Source: Leptasterias polaris (taxonomy: Eukaryota; Echinodermata; Asteroidea; Forcipulatida; Asteriidae). From it: DNA of 64,000 bases. The notes beneath the pieces are model-generated. The model did not search any database, had not been told where the DNA came from, and saw only the letters and a list, made by a program, of their open reading frames with translations. Below are positions 44,201 to 48,803 of the stretch, piece after piece. The stretch spans positions 372,001 through 436,000 of the forward strand of contig JAZGTN010000177.1 of the NCBI GenBank assembly GCA_037783415.1. Reading direction: 5' to 3'. Position 1 is the first letter of the stretch. Each line of letters starts with the position of its first letter. Both the position numbers and the translations under genes were made by a program.

Positions 44201-46856
44201 CGCGAACGGAATAGCGATCGTTCATTTCGGTATACAAACGTTAAAACACCATGCACAAGACACATGTACTGCCGAGTATCCACAGCACGTGCATTGCGGC
44301 CCAACATAACGTTCGGTCGCCCACCGGTACGGTACATGCATAGCGCATACACAACACACAGTACATGTACAGCGGTACATGTACATCACAGTCGGTCCAA
44401 AGTCCAAGCTAACCAACATTCCACACGTTGTGATTGGTTGTTGATGGCCGTTGATAATTACCATAAGAGCTTGGCTAGACTTCAACGATGCAGGGCAAAG
44501 TTCATTGAATTATTTCTCAATGTGCGTTGTCGACCGAACGTTGATTCGCGAAAATTGTATTGCAAACGAAGTTCAAAACAACCGATCTTCAAATCACGAA
44601 TCCATGAAAATGGTTGATGATGGTAAAAGTATAATTTAGGATAGAAATTAAGGGATAAAATCATCCCAAAACGCCATTTTGCGAATTTCACTTACGTGCT
44701 TTTTTTGTTGTTGACATTTTGAAAATTGTGTGTCACGTCAATACATGCGGGCTAGTGAAAAAACCTGCGGGTGATCCAAAATTTTGATTGACTCGCCCGG
44801 CCGGCGAGTGGAAAAAAAAGTTAAAGGAAACCCCTGTTACTGGTAACCAGTGTAATTCTTTTAAAAAAGGCGTAATATGGGAGGACTTTTTAGTCCAGGT
44901 AATAACACAAGCAGCAGAGTTCTAAATTCGTTGAAAATGCACAATTTGAGTACAAGGAAGACCATTATATAAAAGTGAGTTGCACATATGTGAAGTCTGG
45001 AAACTACGACTGAGTGGACTATCCGCACAGAAGCATTCTATGTAAAATATTTTCTAACTTCACCAATATTACCAATGAGAAATGTTGTAAAACGTGCAAT
45101 CTTAGACATGCAAACTGAATGTCGTGGAAGAGTTGAATATAATACCAAGATTAAGAGCTTCTGTAACAGGGGTTATTGCTGAGTCACTTATATTAATGAG
45201 GATGGAAACTTTAGAGAGTTGTTGACATGAACCGATTATCACAACTTCTGTTTTCTCATCATAAGTTTAAGGAAATTTTCAAGCATCCAAAAACAAATCT
45301 CACTAACACTATAATTTGGGAAGGATTCAAAGAGAAATGTAAACCTGAGTGTCATCTGCATATATGATGGTTAAACTTATGTTTCTTGATAATGTCATGA
45401 ACTGGGTAGGTGTACACTGTGGACCACAGTGGTCCACAGTCGTCCAGAAGTGTTAATAAGCCGATGAAATCTTAGCCACGGCTAATATTCCGAGAATAAC
45501 TGTATTAAGTTTCTGCTTTTCATTGCCTTAAAGGTTTTCATAAAACAGTAAAGTGTTGCACTTACAAAAGTAATCATATACATACCCTGAATCCATCTAT
45601 ACAATCGTTCATATGCAGTCTCCTCGTGAAGAGCCATGCATTCCATTATCTCTAACCTGCAAAATTCAAACCACAAATTTCTATTCAAATAGTTGTAAAA
45701 TTATTAAACTGTTTGCGAAACCTTGGAAGTTTAGGAGGCCATAGCAGACTATCAGTTAACAGTGTTAGTTATATCATGATACTTTCCAATCTTAATAAAT
45801 CATGTTCAGCATATAGTTTTATTAAAGATTAACTATTTCAGACAGCAATATTTTAGTTGTATATATTTATTTTGTCATCAAATCTTCTACATGTATCAGT
45901 GTCTTTGATTAAAGCCAGAAGACAACATTGGTAATTGTCAATCACCAGTATCCACACTGTACATGTACGTGACGTAATTTACAAATAAAATGATAGAACC
46001 ATGAAAGTTTAAGCTCAACTGATCATCAGAATCCTGAGAATTAAAGAACCAAACCTTATGTTTTCACAGTTTTCAAACATCAGATTTTGGACTTGGGAGA
46101 TCAAATCTACATTGTACTTGTTTTTACCCAGATATCTCAAAAACTATAGCATTTCAAGCAAATATATATCAAGAAGTTATAGACCTACTGTACATGTATA
46201 TGGCATATTCTTGGAAATATGGACCATTTTACAACCTCAAATGTCATTTTTCAAAAAAATCTTTTTGACCTTGTAAGATATTTTAAATAATTGTATACAT
46301 ATTTAAGTTTACCAAAATGTTCATGTAAGGATAGTTCAGTTAGTTTTCATCTTGCAGTGGTCATTTAAAAAAGTAGAGTCTCCAGCAGTGAAACCTGTGA
46401 GTTTGTCACTCTTTCACCATTGAATTGATACTCTATAGCTAACATCTAACTCTCTATACTAACGTCACCAAATTATGAGAAAATTTGTGGTTTTAGGGAG
46501 AATATTTTGTATTACTATTATTATTTTTATTATTATTATTTTTTTATTTTATTTTATTATTTTATTATTATTATTATTATTACTATTTTTTTTTAAAGTA
46601 ATTATTTATTTTTTTCTTCTGTTTGGGGGGTCACACAATTTTGGGGGTCTTCAGCCCCTCAAACACCTTCCTGCTGGAACATTTTTGTTTTAAAAATATT
46701 AAAGGCAAATAAAGTGAATTCCCATATTTATAAAGGATTCTATCAAAACATAATAAATTGACAATGTACATACCCAGCAGTTTGGTGATTGGTTCGCAAA
46801 AGAATCTTGCAGTCATTGTGTATTTGCTTGGCTCGTTCAAGGGTAGAAAAGAATTC
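5149..46856 (-). CDS. COG6: Conserved oligomeric Golgi complex subunit 6 (internal exons; both ends outside)
   Basis: COG6 is a lobe-B subunit of the octameric COG tether, which acts at Golgi membranes in retrograde vesicle traffic and keeps glycosylation enzymes in place. Nine consecutive exons on the minus strand join in phase over 291 codons: 46774-46856, 45586-45656, 35495-35588, 34445-34521, 33471-33614, 31120-31184, 18997-19088, 18364-18478, 5149-5280. Each has an AG acceptor and GT donor. Recognisable COG6 blocks, in order, are [89 protein letters not shown] and [12 protein letters not shown]. This covers roughly residues 190-480 of a protein usually about 650 long. The N-terminal coiled-coil exons and the C-terminal third are missing from the window. 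No stop or broken splice site is seen, so the gene looks functional. Introns are swollen by transposons: about 13 kb between the last two exons, 12 kb between 31120 and 19088, and 10 kb between 45586 and 35588. Confidence 0.95.
5330..5690. repeat. Fragment resembling the DIRS-3 terminal region
   Basis: Shares short ordered blocks with 62040-62470 (gccctct, cctcttttct, a run like gaaggtggtrgg followed by cgagatgct), and has a duplicated GGGGGAGTCT at 5521-5540. Probably a diverged solo terminus of the same DIRS lineage. The similarity is patchy. Confidence 0.35.
7265..9060 (-). pseudogene. Myb/SANT-like (NAIF1-like) Harbinger accessory protein, broken
   Basis: Three coding blocks in order on the minus strand. 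Block 1 (about 8797-9060) starts [20 protein letters not shown] and continues [20 protein letters not shown], a Myb/SANT-like DNA-binding domain. A small deletion near 8905 shifts the frame, after which [19 protein letters not shown] is read. Block 2 (about 7885-8077) has plausible splice sites (TTTCAAG| and |GTAAAG) and reads [20 protein letters not shown]. Block 3 (7265-7520) reads [20 protein letters not shown], then meets a stop, then a Lys/Glu-rich helical tail in another frame. In PIF/Harbinger elements such proteins help import the transposase and bind transposon ends. This copy is dead. Confidence 0.7.
8140..8236. mobile_element. Short palindromic MITE inside the Harbinger intron
   Basis: About 95 bp whose halves are imperfect complements: AATAGACAGACCCCTTTAGC and CTCCGCCCC on the left against GGGGCGGGCC, TAATTAATGG and ATTGGTCTATTAT on the right. 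It could fold into a long hairpin. Family not identified. Confidence 0.5.
9551..9984. other. No recognisable feature
   Basis: Open frames here are short and show no known domain. The segment separates the Harbinger element from a LINE fragment. Confidence 0.5.
9985..10830 (-). pseudogene. LINE reverse transcriptase, 3' part
   Basis: The minus strand reads [20 protein letters not shown] (RT catalytic FADD at about 10733-10760), then [28 protein letters not shown], then [19 protein letters not shown] and RWAGHLARR...[11 protein letters not shown], ending near 9985. YLGxxI, GAETWT and RWAGHLAR are standard blocks C-terminal to the RT of RTE/jockey-like LINEs. The last third has frameshifts. The stretch [12 protein letters not shown] contains an extra Met-Tyr encoded by TACATGTA at 10553-10560. 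The 5' part is absent. Confidence 0.85.
10831..11870. other. No recognisable gene; poly-T/poly-A tracts
   Basis: Contains an A-run near 11456-11469 and T-rich low-complexity DNA to about 11530. No coding signature on either strand. Confidence 0.5.
11870..12295 (-). repeat. Two adjacent copies of the dispersed hairpin-repeat family body
   Basis: The blocks CAGCATAACTTCAAAATGAAACTG and CAGCATAACTCAAGATTGAAACTG (near 11901 and 12185) each continue with ctcatcagacaattga-like sequence. ATAACTCCTGAACC (12034) and the blocks around it recur at 54010-54170 and, reversed, at 21900-22170. The CTTCTTCTT tract at 12157-12166 is the pyrimidine stretch usually beside this family's hairpin. Confidence 0.6.
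12300..13400 (-). mobile_element. Internally deleted DIRS-type element (DIRS-4 fragment)
   Basis: Left part (12300-12600) matches the terminus of the 35.7-43.2 kb DIRS element block by block, including ATTTTCTATTCTA...GAAAATACTCAC and an inverted copy near 12505. At 12600-12950 is the end of the recombinase frame ([12 protein letters not shown]). The stretch 12880-13110 aligns to 36260-36475 and 13090-13395 to 37370-37650 (RNase H region). The DNA between, coding the rest of the recombinase, has been lost. All frames are interrupted. Confidence 0.75.
13610..15052 (-). pseudogene. IS630/Tc1-like transposase, broken and split by a SINE
   Basis: Minus-strand coding relics in order: [20 protein letters not shown] (N-terminal helix-turn-helix region), [20 protein letters not shown] (second helical part), then [20 protein letters not shown] with the first catalytic Asp, then [17 protein letters not shown] with the second catalytic Asp. 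Past the SINE comes [20 protein letters not shown]; the Glu preceding MAHSS is the expected third acidic residue of the NPVE motif. Frame changes and a TAG near 14595 show it is dead. Upstream, 15220-15410 holds five GAAATTGA(A/C)TGA-like repeats, possibly subterminal binding sites. No terminal inverted repeats were found. Confidence 0.75.
13859..14237 (+). mobile_element. tRNA-derived SINE, full length, 7-bp target duplication
   Basis: The head has pol III promoter boxes: TGGCCGAGCGG (A box, about 13884) and GGGTTCGAGTCCC (B box, about 13942), as in tRNA-Leu/Ser-like genes. The body continues to AAAGCGCTATATAAAC and a (TTA)n tail ending at 14236. CATTTCA occurs on both sides (13852-13858 and 14238-14244), the target duplication. 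It interrupts the transposase relic precisely. Confidence 0.88.
15220..15410. repeat. Five GAAATTGA(A/C)TG repeats
   Basis: Copies near 15220, 15262, 15290, 15330 and 15390, all in the same orientation and irregularly spaced, just upstream of the transposase relic. May be subterminal transposase-binding repeats; this is a guess from position. Confidence 0.5.
15526..18063. repeat. 18-bp minisatellite, 140 identical units plus one diverged unit
   Basis: The unit AACTCTACCAGTAATAAG repeats head to tail from 15526 to 18045 with no difference that I can see. A 141st copy at 18046-18063 differs at two positions. Because 18 is divisible by three, four of the six frames are open throughout (hexapeptides NSTSNK and TLPVIR on plus, LITGRV and LLLVEF on minus). 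That is a property of the unit, not evidence of a gene. It lies in the COG6 intron, 300 bp left of exon H. Confidence 0.99.
18364..18478 (-). CDS. COG6: COG6 exon H
   Basis: 115 bp reading [20 protein letters not shown] then [19 protein letters not shown]. The acceptor is TTGTTCAG and the donor GAAAAG|GTATGA. It lies 300 bp right of the 18-bp minisatellite. Confidence 0.93.
18997..19088 (-). CDS. COG6: COG6 exon G
   Basis: 92 bp reading [20 protein letters not shown] then [10 protein letters not shown]. The acceptor is TTTTTGCAG and the donor GG|GTAAGA. Almost identical in pattern to [26 protein letters not shown] of vertebrate COG6. Confidence 0.96.
19089..20557. other. COG6 intron, nothing recognised
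   Basis: AT-rich. A direct repeat of about 22 bp (CATTCATACATGTAGGTAAC at about 19524 and 19550) is the only structure noticed. Confidence 0.5.
20558..21078. repeat. Purine-rich (GAAGAA/GAGGAA) microsatellite
   Basis: About 520 bp almost without pyrimidines on the plus strand, ending in a 24-bp periodic stretch built on GAACTAGTAAAAGAAGAAGA (20990-21050). Long apparent Ser/Phe- or Leu-rich frames on the minus strand and Glu/Lys frames on the plus strand are by-products of composition. It abuts a hairpin-repeat module. Confidence 0.9.
21072..21235 (+). repeat. Hairpin-repeat family, copy 1
   Basis: Begins with a stem AGTGTTTG / CAAACACT directly followed by AGGTGTTCGGGTATC. The next 140 bp match the copy at 27850-28020 (TTTTGAAATT, AAAGTAAA, TGTAAATCTG, TTACGTTTATAC). 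The purine microsatellite lies immediately on its left, as in other copies. Confidence 0.7.
21890..22925 (+). repeat. Hairpin-repeat family, copies 2 and 3
   Basis: 21890-22170 matches the reverse of 54010-54170 and 12030-12170 (GGTTCAGGAGTTATG blocks). 22270-22800 aligns over about 500 bp with 27165-27720: shared blocks include TTTGCCACA, TTTTTAACCTGCC or similar, CCAGACTA, ATCCCGCAAAAAG and the GATGACGTCA segment. It ends in an A-rich tract and the hairpin AGGTGTTCGGC-TATT-GCCCAAACACCT (22897-22922). Confidence 0.7.
22923..23117. repeat. Purine-rich (GAAGAG) microsatellite
   Basis: About 190 bp of GAAGAGGAA-type repeats right after the hairpin of the preceding repeat. Minus-strand Leu-rich open frames here are compositional. 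Confidence 0.9.
23340..24490 (-). pseudogene. L1/Tx1-like LINE reverse transcriptase fragment
   Basis: The minus strand near 24400-24490 reads [18 protein letters not shown], matching the RT motif (R)GIRQGCPLSGLLYS. Further left come a region of the form [20 protein letters not shown] and then [12 protein letters not shown] (about 23800), the KxGGLGLP block that lies C-terminal to the RT in L1-like LINEs. The remainder to 23340 keeps some coding character but has frameshifts and stops. The YADD block is not legible. Confidence 0.6.
24771..24786 (+). repeat. Poly-G run of 16
   Basis: Uninterrupted G tract directly after TTATAAATAC. Such runs are length-polymorphic and error-prone in assemblies. 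Confidence 0.95.
24830..25240. repeat. Possible hairpin-repeat remnant and a 20-bp duplication
   Basis: GTGTTCATCAGGGCATTGCCCTGAACACC at 24966-24994 is another hairpin of the AGGTGTTCGG type. GTAGGAAAAGGTTTGGAAAT is duplicated in tandem near 25177-25216, just before the LINE. Confidence 0.5.
25255..27165 (+). pseudogene. CR1/L2-like LINE with 2A-like motif, endonuclease and RT
   Basis: Starts with [10 protein letters not shown] (25267-25296), a 2A-like motif, then [20 protein letters not shown] and [10 protein letters not shown], the apurinic endonuclease N-terminus. [12 protein letters not shown] (about 25695-25735) is the endonuclease GDFN motif. RT blocks follow in several frames: [20 protein letters not shown] sequence near 26500, [20 protein letters not shown] at 26790-26850, and [12 protein letters not shown] (catalytic FADD) at 26885-26925. 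The thumb/connection part [18 protein letters not shown] runs to 27165, where a dispersed repeat cuts it off. Multiple frameshifts and stops. Members of this clade in sea urchins and other invertebrates are known to carry N-terminal 2A sequences. Confidence 0.85.
27165..28020 (+). repeat. Hairpin-repeat family, copy 4 (longest)
   Basis: 27165-27720 aligns with 22270-22800. It includes a double CRE-like palindrome, TGACGTCA-type cores at 27646-27653 and 27658-27665. A GAAGAAGA tract (27766-27780), an A-rich tract and the stem AGAGTTTG / CAAACTCT come next, then AGGTGTTCGGATATC and 140 bp matching 21085-21235. This copy suggests the family order: body, purine tract, stem, AGGTGTTCGG, tail. Confidence 0.75.
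28533..29210 (+). repeat. Tandem duplication, about 340-bp period, two diverged units
   Basis: Unit 1 (about 28533-28885) and unit 2 (28886-29210) share ordered blocks: TGCACTGATGATG, GAGCTAT(C/T)GGTTGCAT, CAGAAC(A/G)GTTTGTTAAATTTAG, GACGGCAAGTCTAAGCCTCT and CACTCAGC/ATACTCAGC. Unit 1 contains an extra inverted arm that makes a perfect hairpin. Confidence 0.8.
28768..28812. repeat. Perfect 18-bp-arm hairpin
   Basis: TGATGCACCATAGAGGTA (28768-28785), spacer CATGTAGAC, then TACCTCTATGGTGCATCA (28795-28812). The arms are exact complements. The sister unit has only the right arm in diverged form. Confidence 0.95.
29211..30240. other. COG6 intron, nothing recognised
   Basis: No coding signature, terminal repeats or long simple repeats seen on either strand. 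Confidence 0.45.
30240..30905 (+). repeat. Hairpin-repeat family, copy 5 with two body modules and two hairpins
   Basis: Two modules each contain TTGTAATTTGACACCTGATG followed by CRE-like TGACGTCA sites (30333-30354 and 30669-30690). The stretch 30510-30680 aligns with 34545-34700. An A-rich tract leads to GTTCGGGC-TTTCT-GCCCGAAC (30837-30857) and then a second hairpin AGGTGTTCTGAGCG...CCGAACACCT (30867-30895). Confidence 0.75.
31120..31184 (-). CDS. COG6: COG6 exon F
   Basis: 65 bp reading [20 protein letters not shown] then LK. The acceptor is TATAG and the donor TTGAAG|GTTGGT. HITEGxCRPLK is a conserved COG6 block. Confidence 0.95.
31752..33233. mobile_element. Pogo/Tc1-mariner-like non-autonomous element, TA target duplication
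   Basis: Long terminal inverted repeats: the left end CCGTATTTTCCTGCGGATAA and the right end, reversed, identical for at least 25 bp, each flanked by TA (31750-31751 and 33234-33235). Left subterminal DNA repeats GCGGATAAGACGCTCG. The interior (1482 bp) has three imperfect copies of GCGGCATTGTTGGAATGAAA at about 32897-33000. No transposase is recognisable. It sits in the COG6 intron between exons F and E. Confidence 0.88.
33471..33614 (-). CDS. COG6: COG6 exon E
   Basis: 144 bp reading [20 protein letters not shown] then [19 protein letters not shown] and GFLKLVTMQ. The acceptor is TTTAG and the donor CAAT|GTAAGTA. This is the longest visible exon and carries the [16 protein letters not shown] signature. 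Confidence 0.95.
34067..34210 (+). repeat. 48-bp tandem repeat, three units, in an open frame
   Basis: Three identical units at 34067-34114, 34115-34162 and 34163-34210. In frame they encode [16 protein letters not shown] three times, inside an open frame of about 73 codons (34031-34252). The peptide is acidic. Source unknown; it may be a LINE or captured coding remnant. Located in a COG6 intron. Confidence 0.9.
34445..34521 (-). CDS. COG6: COG6 exon D
   Basis: 77 bp reading [20 protein letters not shown] then ALTRGG. The acceptor is CGTAG and the donor GGAG|GTAGGT. Matches the DEFGTARR...[16 protein letters not shown] block of animal COG6. Confidence 0.94.
34540..35275 (+). repeat. Hairpin-repeat family, copy 6 with C-rich/CAAA microsatellite
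   Basis: The body 34545-34760 aligns to 30510-30740. Instead of a GAA tract it carries poly-C (34857-34871) and some 350 bp of CAGACAAACAGCC, CCCAACAA and CAAA repeats, ending at about 35225. The hairpin GATTCGGC-TGAT-GGCCGAACACCT (35252-35272) closes the module. Very Cys/Leu/Val-rich minus-strand frames here are compositional. Confidence 0.75.
35495..35588 (-). CDS. COG6: COG6 exon C
   Basis: 94 bp reading [20 protein letters not shown] then [10 protein letters not shown]. The acceptor is AACAG and the donor TTTAG|GTTAGC. Enters and leaves in phases that match its neighbours. The 10 kb intron on its right holds the second DIRS element. Confidence 0.93.
35750..35757. other. TACATGTA footprint-like insertion (DIRS-2 left end)
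   Basis: GATACC-TACATGTA-CAAATGC here, but GATACC-TA-CAAATGC in the same repeat at 12337-12350 and in reverse at about 43198-43212. Six extra bases at a TA. Confidence 0.9.
35768..35776. other. TACAATGTA footprint-like insertion (DIRS-2 left end)
   Basis: ATT-TACAATGTA-CAATGCGC here, but ATT-TA-CAATGCGC at 12351-12362. Seven extra bases at a TA. Confidence 0.88.
36480..38387 (-). pseudogene. DIRS-2 RT (3' part), RNase H and tyrosine recombinase
   Basis: From the right: RT palm [11 protein letters not shown], then [17 protein letters not shown], then [16 protein letters not shown], where the catalytic YLDD reads YLKD, an Asp-to-Lys change at about 38184-38195. RNase H follows, with [20 protein letters not shown] (about 37710), INLLEPAS, and [17 protein letters not shown] near 37240-37295. 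The recombinase N-terminus is [20 protein letters not shown] and [18 protein letters not shown] sequence at 36700-36920. Frames change several times. RT would be inactive from the YLKD change alone. Confidence 0.88.
37614..37621. other. TACATGTA footprint-like insertion (DIRS-2 RNase H)
   Basis: GAAG-TACATGTA-GCTTCTCTGTGGG here against TGTAGTATCTTTTCTGTGGG in the DIRS-4 fragment near 13360. Adds two residues in frame. Confidence 0.75.
39447..40036. mobile_element. CAG-ended (hAT-like) MITE with 6-bp target duplication
   Basis: Left end CAGACCTCCCAACATGTACG and right end reversed CAGACCTCCCAACATT give at least 15 bp of inverted repeat. CAATAG flanks both sides (39441-39446, 40037-40042). A 6-bp duplication is unusual for classic 8-bp hAT elements but fits the hAT6-type groups. 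The interior includes one arm (39505-39780) of an inverted pair whose other arm lies outside at 40190-40460, plus a (TACATG)n array at 39836-39862. Confidence 0.75.
39727..39734. other. TACATGTA footprint-like insertion
   Basis: GAGAC-TACATGTA-GCAGC here. The inverted sister copy reads (reversed) GAGAC-TA-GCAGC at 40236-40246. Confidence 0.93.
40190..40460 (-). repeat. Inverted second copy of 39505-39780
   Basis: Reversed, it aligns with 39505-39780 over about 270 bp, both reading [10 protein letters not shown]...ISKDQKQET...[12 protein letters not shown]. The two copies differ by two 6-bp insertions, one in each (39727-39734 and 40274-40281). The peptide family is not recognised. Confidence 0.85.
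40274..40281. other. TACATGTA footprint-like insertion
   Basis: Reversed, GTAA-TACATGTA-CGTTC here. The sister copy reads GTAA-TA-CGTTC at 39689-39699. Confidence 0.93.
40772..43017 (-). pseudogene. DIRS-2 ORF1 and RT N-terminal part
   Basis: ORF1 starts near 43017 ([20 protein letters not shown]) with a Cys-rich segment (CRSC ... [16 protein letters not shown]), as in other DIRS ORF1 proteins. It continues in broken frames through 42464-41040 with Ser/Pro-rich stretches. The RT begins at about 41000 ([20 protein letters not shown], then [20 protein letters not shown]) and is cut at WWATSLD by the 2.4 kb insertion. Confidence 0.85.
43735..43972 (-). pseudogene. CR1/L2-like LINE, C-terminal fragment
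   Basis: The minus strand reads [20 protein letters not shown], then [15 protein letters not shown] and [18 protein letters not shown], the well-known C-terminus of CR1/L2-like RT proteins (FKxLLxxYKxLxxxAPxYIxDLL ... FSxxAPRLWNxLP). The sequence AY-MY-IDDLL has two extra residues from TACATGTA at 43901-43908. The 5' end is cut by the element starting at 43979. Confidence 0.88.
43979..44836. mobile_element. CAGGG-ended (hAT-like) element with 5-bp target duplication
   Basis: Starts CAGGGTTTGAAATTAGC and ends (reversed) CAGGGGTTTCCTTTAAC. Both subterminal regions carry GACTCGCCCG(C)/CGGGCGAGTC motifs in inverted orientation (about 44033-44075 and 44790-44810). TTACT flanks both ends (43974-43978, 44837-44841). 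A 5-bp duplication fits hAT5-type families. 858 bp, no transposase. Confidence 0.75.
44842..45585. other. COG6 intron, unclassified repeat-like DNA
   Basis: Begins GGTAACCAGTGTAATTC and has the character of a dispersed LINE 3' region, but no domain or tail could be confirmed. TGGTCCACAGTGGTCCACAGTGGTCCACAG-like short direct repeats occur at about 45410-45440. Confidence 0.35.
45586..45656 (-). CDS. COG6: COG6 exon B
   Basis: 71 bp reading [20 protein letters not shown] then WIQ. The acceptor is GCAG and the donor G|GTATG. The [10 protein letters not shown] block is among the best conserved parts of COG6. It ends with one base of the next Gly codon. Confidence 0.95.
46490..46615. repeat. (TTATTA)n / poly-T low-complexity tract
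   Basis: About 120 bp of TTATTATTATT and T runs between COG6 exons A and B. Possibly the tail of a retroposon on the opposite strand. Confidence 0.85.
46774..46856 (-). CDS. COG6: COG6 exon A (first visible)
   Basis: 83 bp reading [20 protein letters not shown] then RTNHQTAG. The acceptor is TTAG at the right edge and the donor is GG|GTATGT at the left. It ends with two bases of a Gly codon, which the next exon completes. The preceding exon (containing the start of the domain) was not found to the right. Confidence 0.93.
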
Positions 46857-47068
46857 CTAACAGTAAAATAAACAAATTAAAAGATAAATGTGGTAAAAAG
46901 AAAACATTGGTAGAATCATGGTGTTTGATTTTAGAACGACTACCCTCCACATATATACCAATAATTCTGGAACCTTGACGTCTACATGTAGGTACCACAG
47001 GCCTCACAGGCACAGCTCTAGCAGATTGACCCAGACTTACATACATGTACATGTACGTATCAGTGTTG

Positions 47069-47070
47069 AA

Positions 47071-47101
<31 letters not shown>

Positions 47102-47215
47102 AGACCATATTTTTCAGGTCTTGGTCTCGGTCTCGAATGTCGAGGTCTCGGTCTCGGTCTCGATCTCGGACACAGGTCTCGGATAGTCTCGGTCCGAGAC
47201 CTTGCCGAGACCCAT
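47069..47215 (+). repeat. GGTCTC hexanucleotide array, left arm
   Basis: Imperfect (GGTCTC)n next to the left hAT end. The complementary orientation of the array at the right end would let the arms pair. Confidence 0.9.
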
Positions 47216-47549
47216 TAAAAACTCCAGAATGTTTGAAGTTGGTTGTTCGATTAACCATTTTTGGTTTATGGTTTATTGCCTGTATCACTCTAGGCAGTTC
47301 ATCACCAGCAGCATGAACTGTGTGTCCTTATTCATTAACAAACCGCATGTCATGCAATGTGTACTGTGTGCATCCACTGAGCGGCAACGATGTTTGACCA
47401 TGGTTTGACAGAGCCAACTACAGGATGTACATTGAACCTTGAAAAGAGTTTATAAACTATACAATTTTAAGAAAAAAGTTTGCGTTTGAATTTTTAACTT
47501 TGATTATACATTGCAGTCTTGTTGACACTAATGTGTAATGTAACGCAAT

Positions 47550-47760
47550 TACTCCATGATTGATCATTAAATTTGCTTTTTAAGGATATAGAGTTTGTGG
47601 ACAACACAACAGGAGAGTGTAAAGCATTTGGTTCCAAAGTTTTGTTTTCGATCAAATCCACCACTGAACAGACGGGGACCAGTTCAGCCTTCATCAGATT
47701 TGTGAGTTGTGATCACAACATAAAGTATATACATGTACAGGCAACTTTACTTAGTGAAAT
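47550..47760 (+). other. Possible captured exon inside the hAT element
   Basis: After TTTTTAAG the plus strand reads DIEFVDNTTGECKAFGSKVL, FSIKSTTEQTGTSSAFIRF, followed by GTGAGT (a good donor, about 47701). An acceptor-donor pair around a stop-free 120-bp stretch looks exon-like. I do not recognise the protein. It could be a host fragment captured by the transposon, or chance. Confidence 0.3.
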
Positions 47761-47914
47761 GGATGTTTGTCATGTTCGCAGTATTTTACTTACATGATTT
47801 GAACAATTACATACTTGCTGAAATGGATGAAACAAAACAAATTTTGGGGCGTGTTTTTCTATGTTAAAGAAGGAATCAGCTAGTATGAGTAGGACTAAGG
47901 CTGAGGAATATTTA

Positions 47915-48134
47915 GGTGTTCATGCAGTAGTGCGAACACCTCTTGTTATTGTCCTGGTTTGTTTTTTTCTTCTCTTCCCCCTATCTTCTTCTTCCACTCA
48001 ACTCTTCTCTAAAACATAACTCAAAAGTGAAACTGAATTGACCCTTGAAACTCATCAGACATTTGAACCTCATCATTAAGACGGCACCTGAACTATTGAT
48101 GAAGTCATCAGGTATCCAATTAAAATCAAAGTTC
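47915..48134 (-). repeat. Hairpin-repeat family, copy 7 (left half, interrupted by gypsy)
   Basis: AGGTGTTCATGCAGTAGTGC / GCGAACACCT hairpin (47919-47946), then a CTTCTTCTTCC tract and CAAAACATAACTCAAAAGTG-type body. The body resumes at 54006 after the gypsy element (CATAACTCCTGAATCAC), matching 12000-12170. Confidence 0.75.
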
Positions 48135-48733
48135 TATAGGGTGAATGGTTACTTTAACTATTCTTACCCTACTTCTGCGTCTTGGGTGACTAACTGGCCT
48201 CCTGTTGACGATGTTATTACGCTGGTCCGTTACACTCCAGTCAAATAATGTGGTTTAATTTATTTACAACTTATCTATAGTAATTATGCCTAGAGAAAAT
48301 ACCTAAAAGACTATGGTGTCCTCAAACCAGAAGGTTGCTGTCTATAGGAGTGATTTACTGCCAATTCAGTTCCCAACCATCCTTTGGACGACCATCTAAA
48401 AGCTAACCCTAAATAAATTACAACTAGCTAACATGAGGAGCTAACATGAGGAGCTAACATGAGGAGCTAACTTGTCTCTCTTGAAAGCTGGAGAAGAGTG
48501 AGAGAGTATTTGCCTCCATGGGGTTTTTATATGCCTATGTACAACAAATAAAGGATTAGGGTATGCTCTATGCATACACAAAAGAAGTTAACTAAATGCC
48601 TTTATATAACACTTGGGGTTTTTGGGCTCTTCCTAGCTAAAGTAGAGAGTCCATTGTGATTATTCACAGTTGACATTCCAAGTACAGTTACACAAAAGGG
48701 AAAGGCAACAGCTGTTAATGGAATTTCACTACA
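48135..48733 (-). repeat. Gypsy 3' LTR
   Basis: On the minus strand it begins TGTAGTGAAATTCC and ends CACCCTATA. It carries three tandem copies of a 13-mer (GAGCTAACATGAG) where the other LTR has one, and TATA where the other has TA near 48354. Confidence 0.95.
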
Positions 48734-48746
48734 TCTAGCCCCTTCC
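48734..48746 (-). other. Gypsy polypurine tract
   Basis: Reads GGAAGGGGCTAGA on the minus strand directly before the 3' LTR, the expected plus-strand primer site. Confidence 0.75.
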
Positions 48747-48803
48747 AAGATCACAACTTCACAAGAAAGTGATCGATAATACACAAAAATTAATTACAAA
48801 ATT

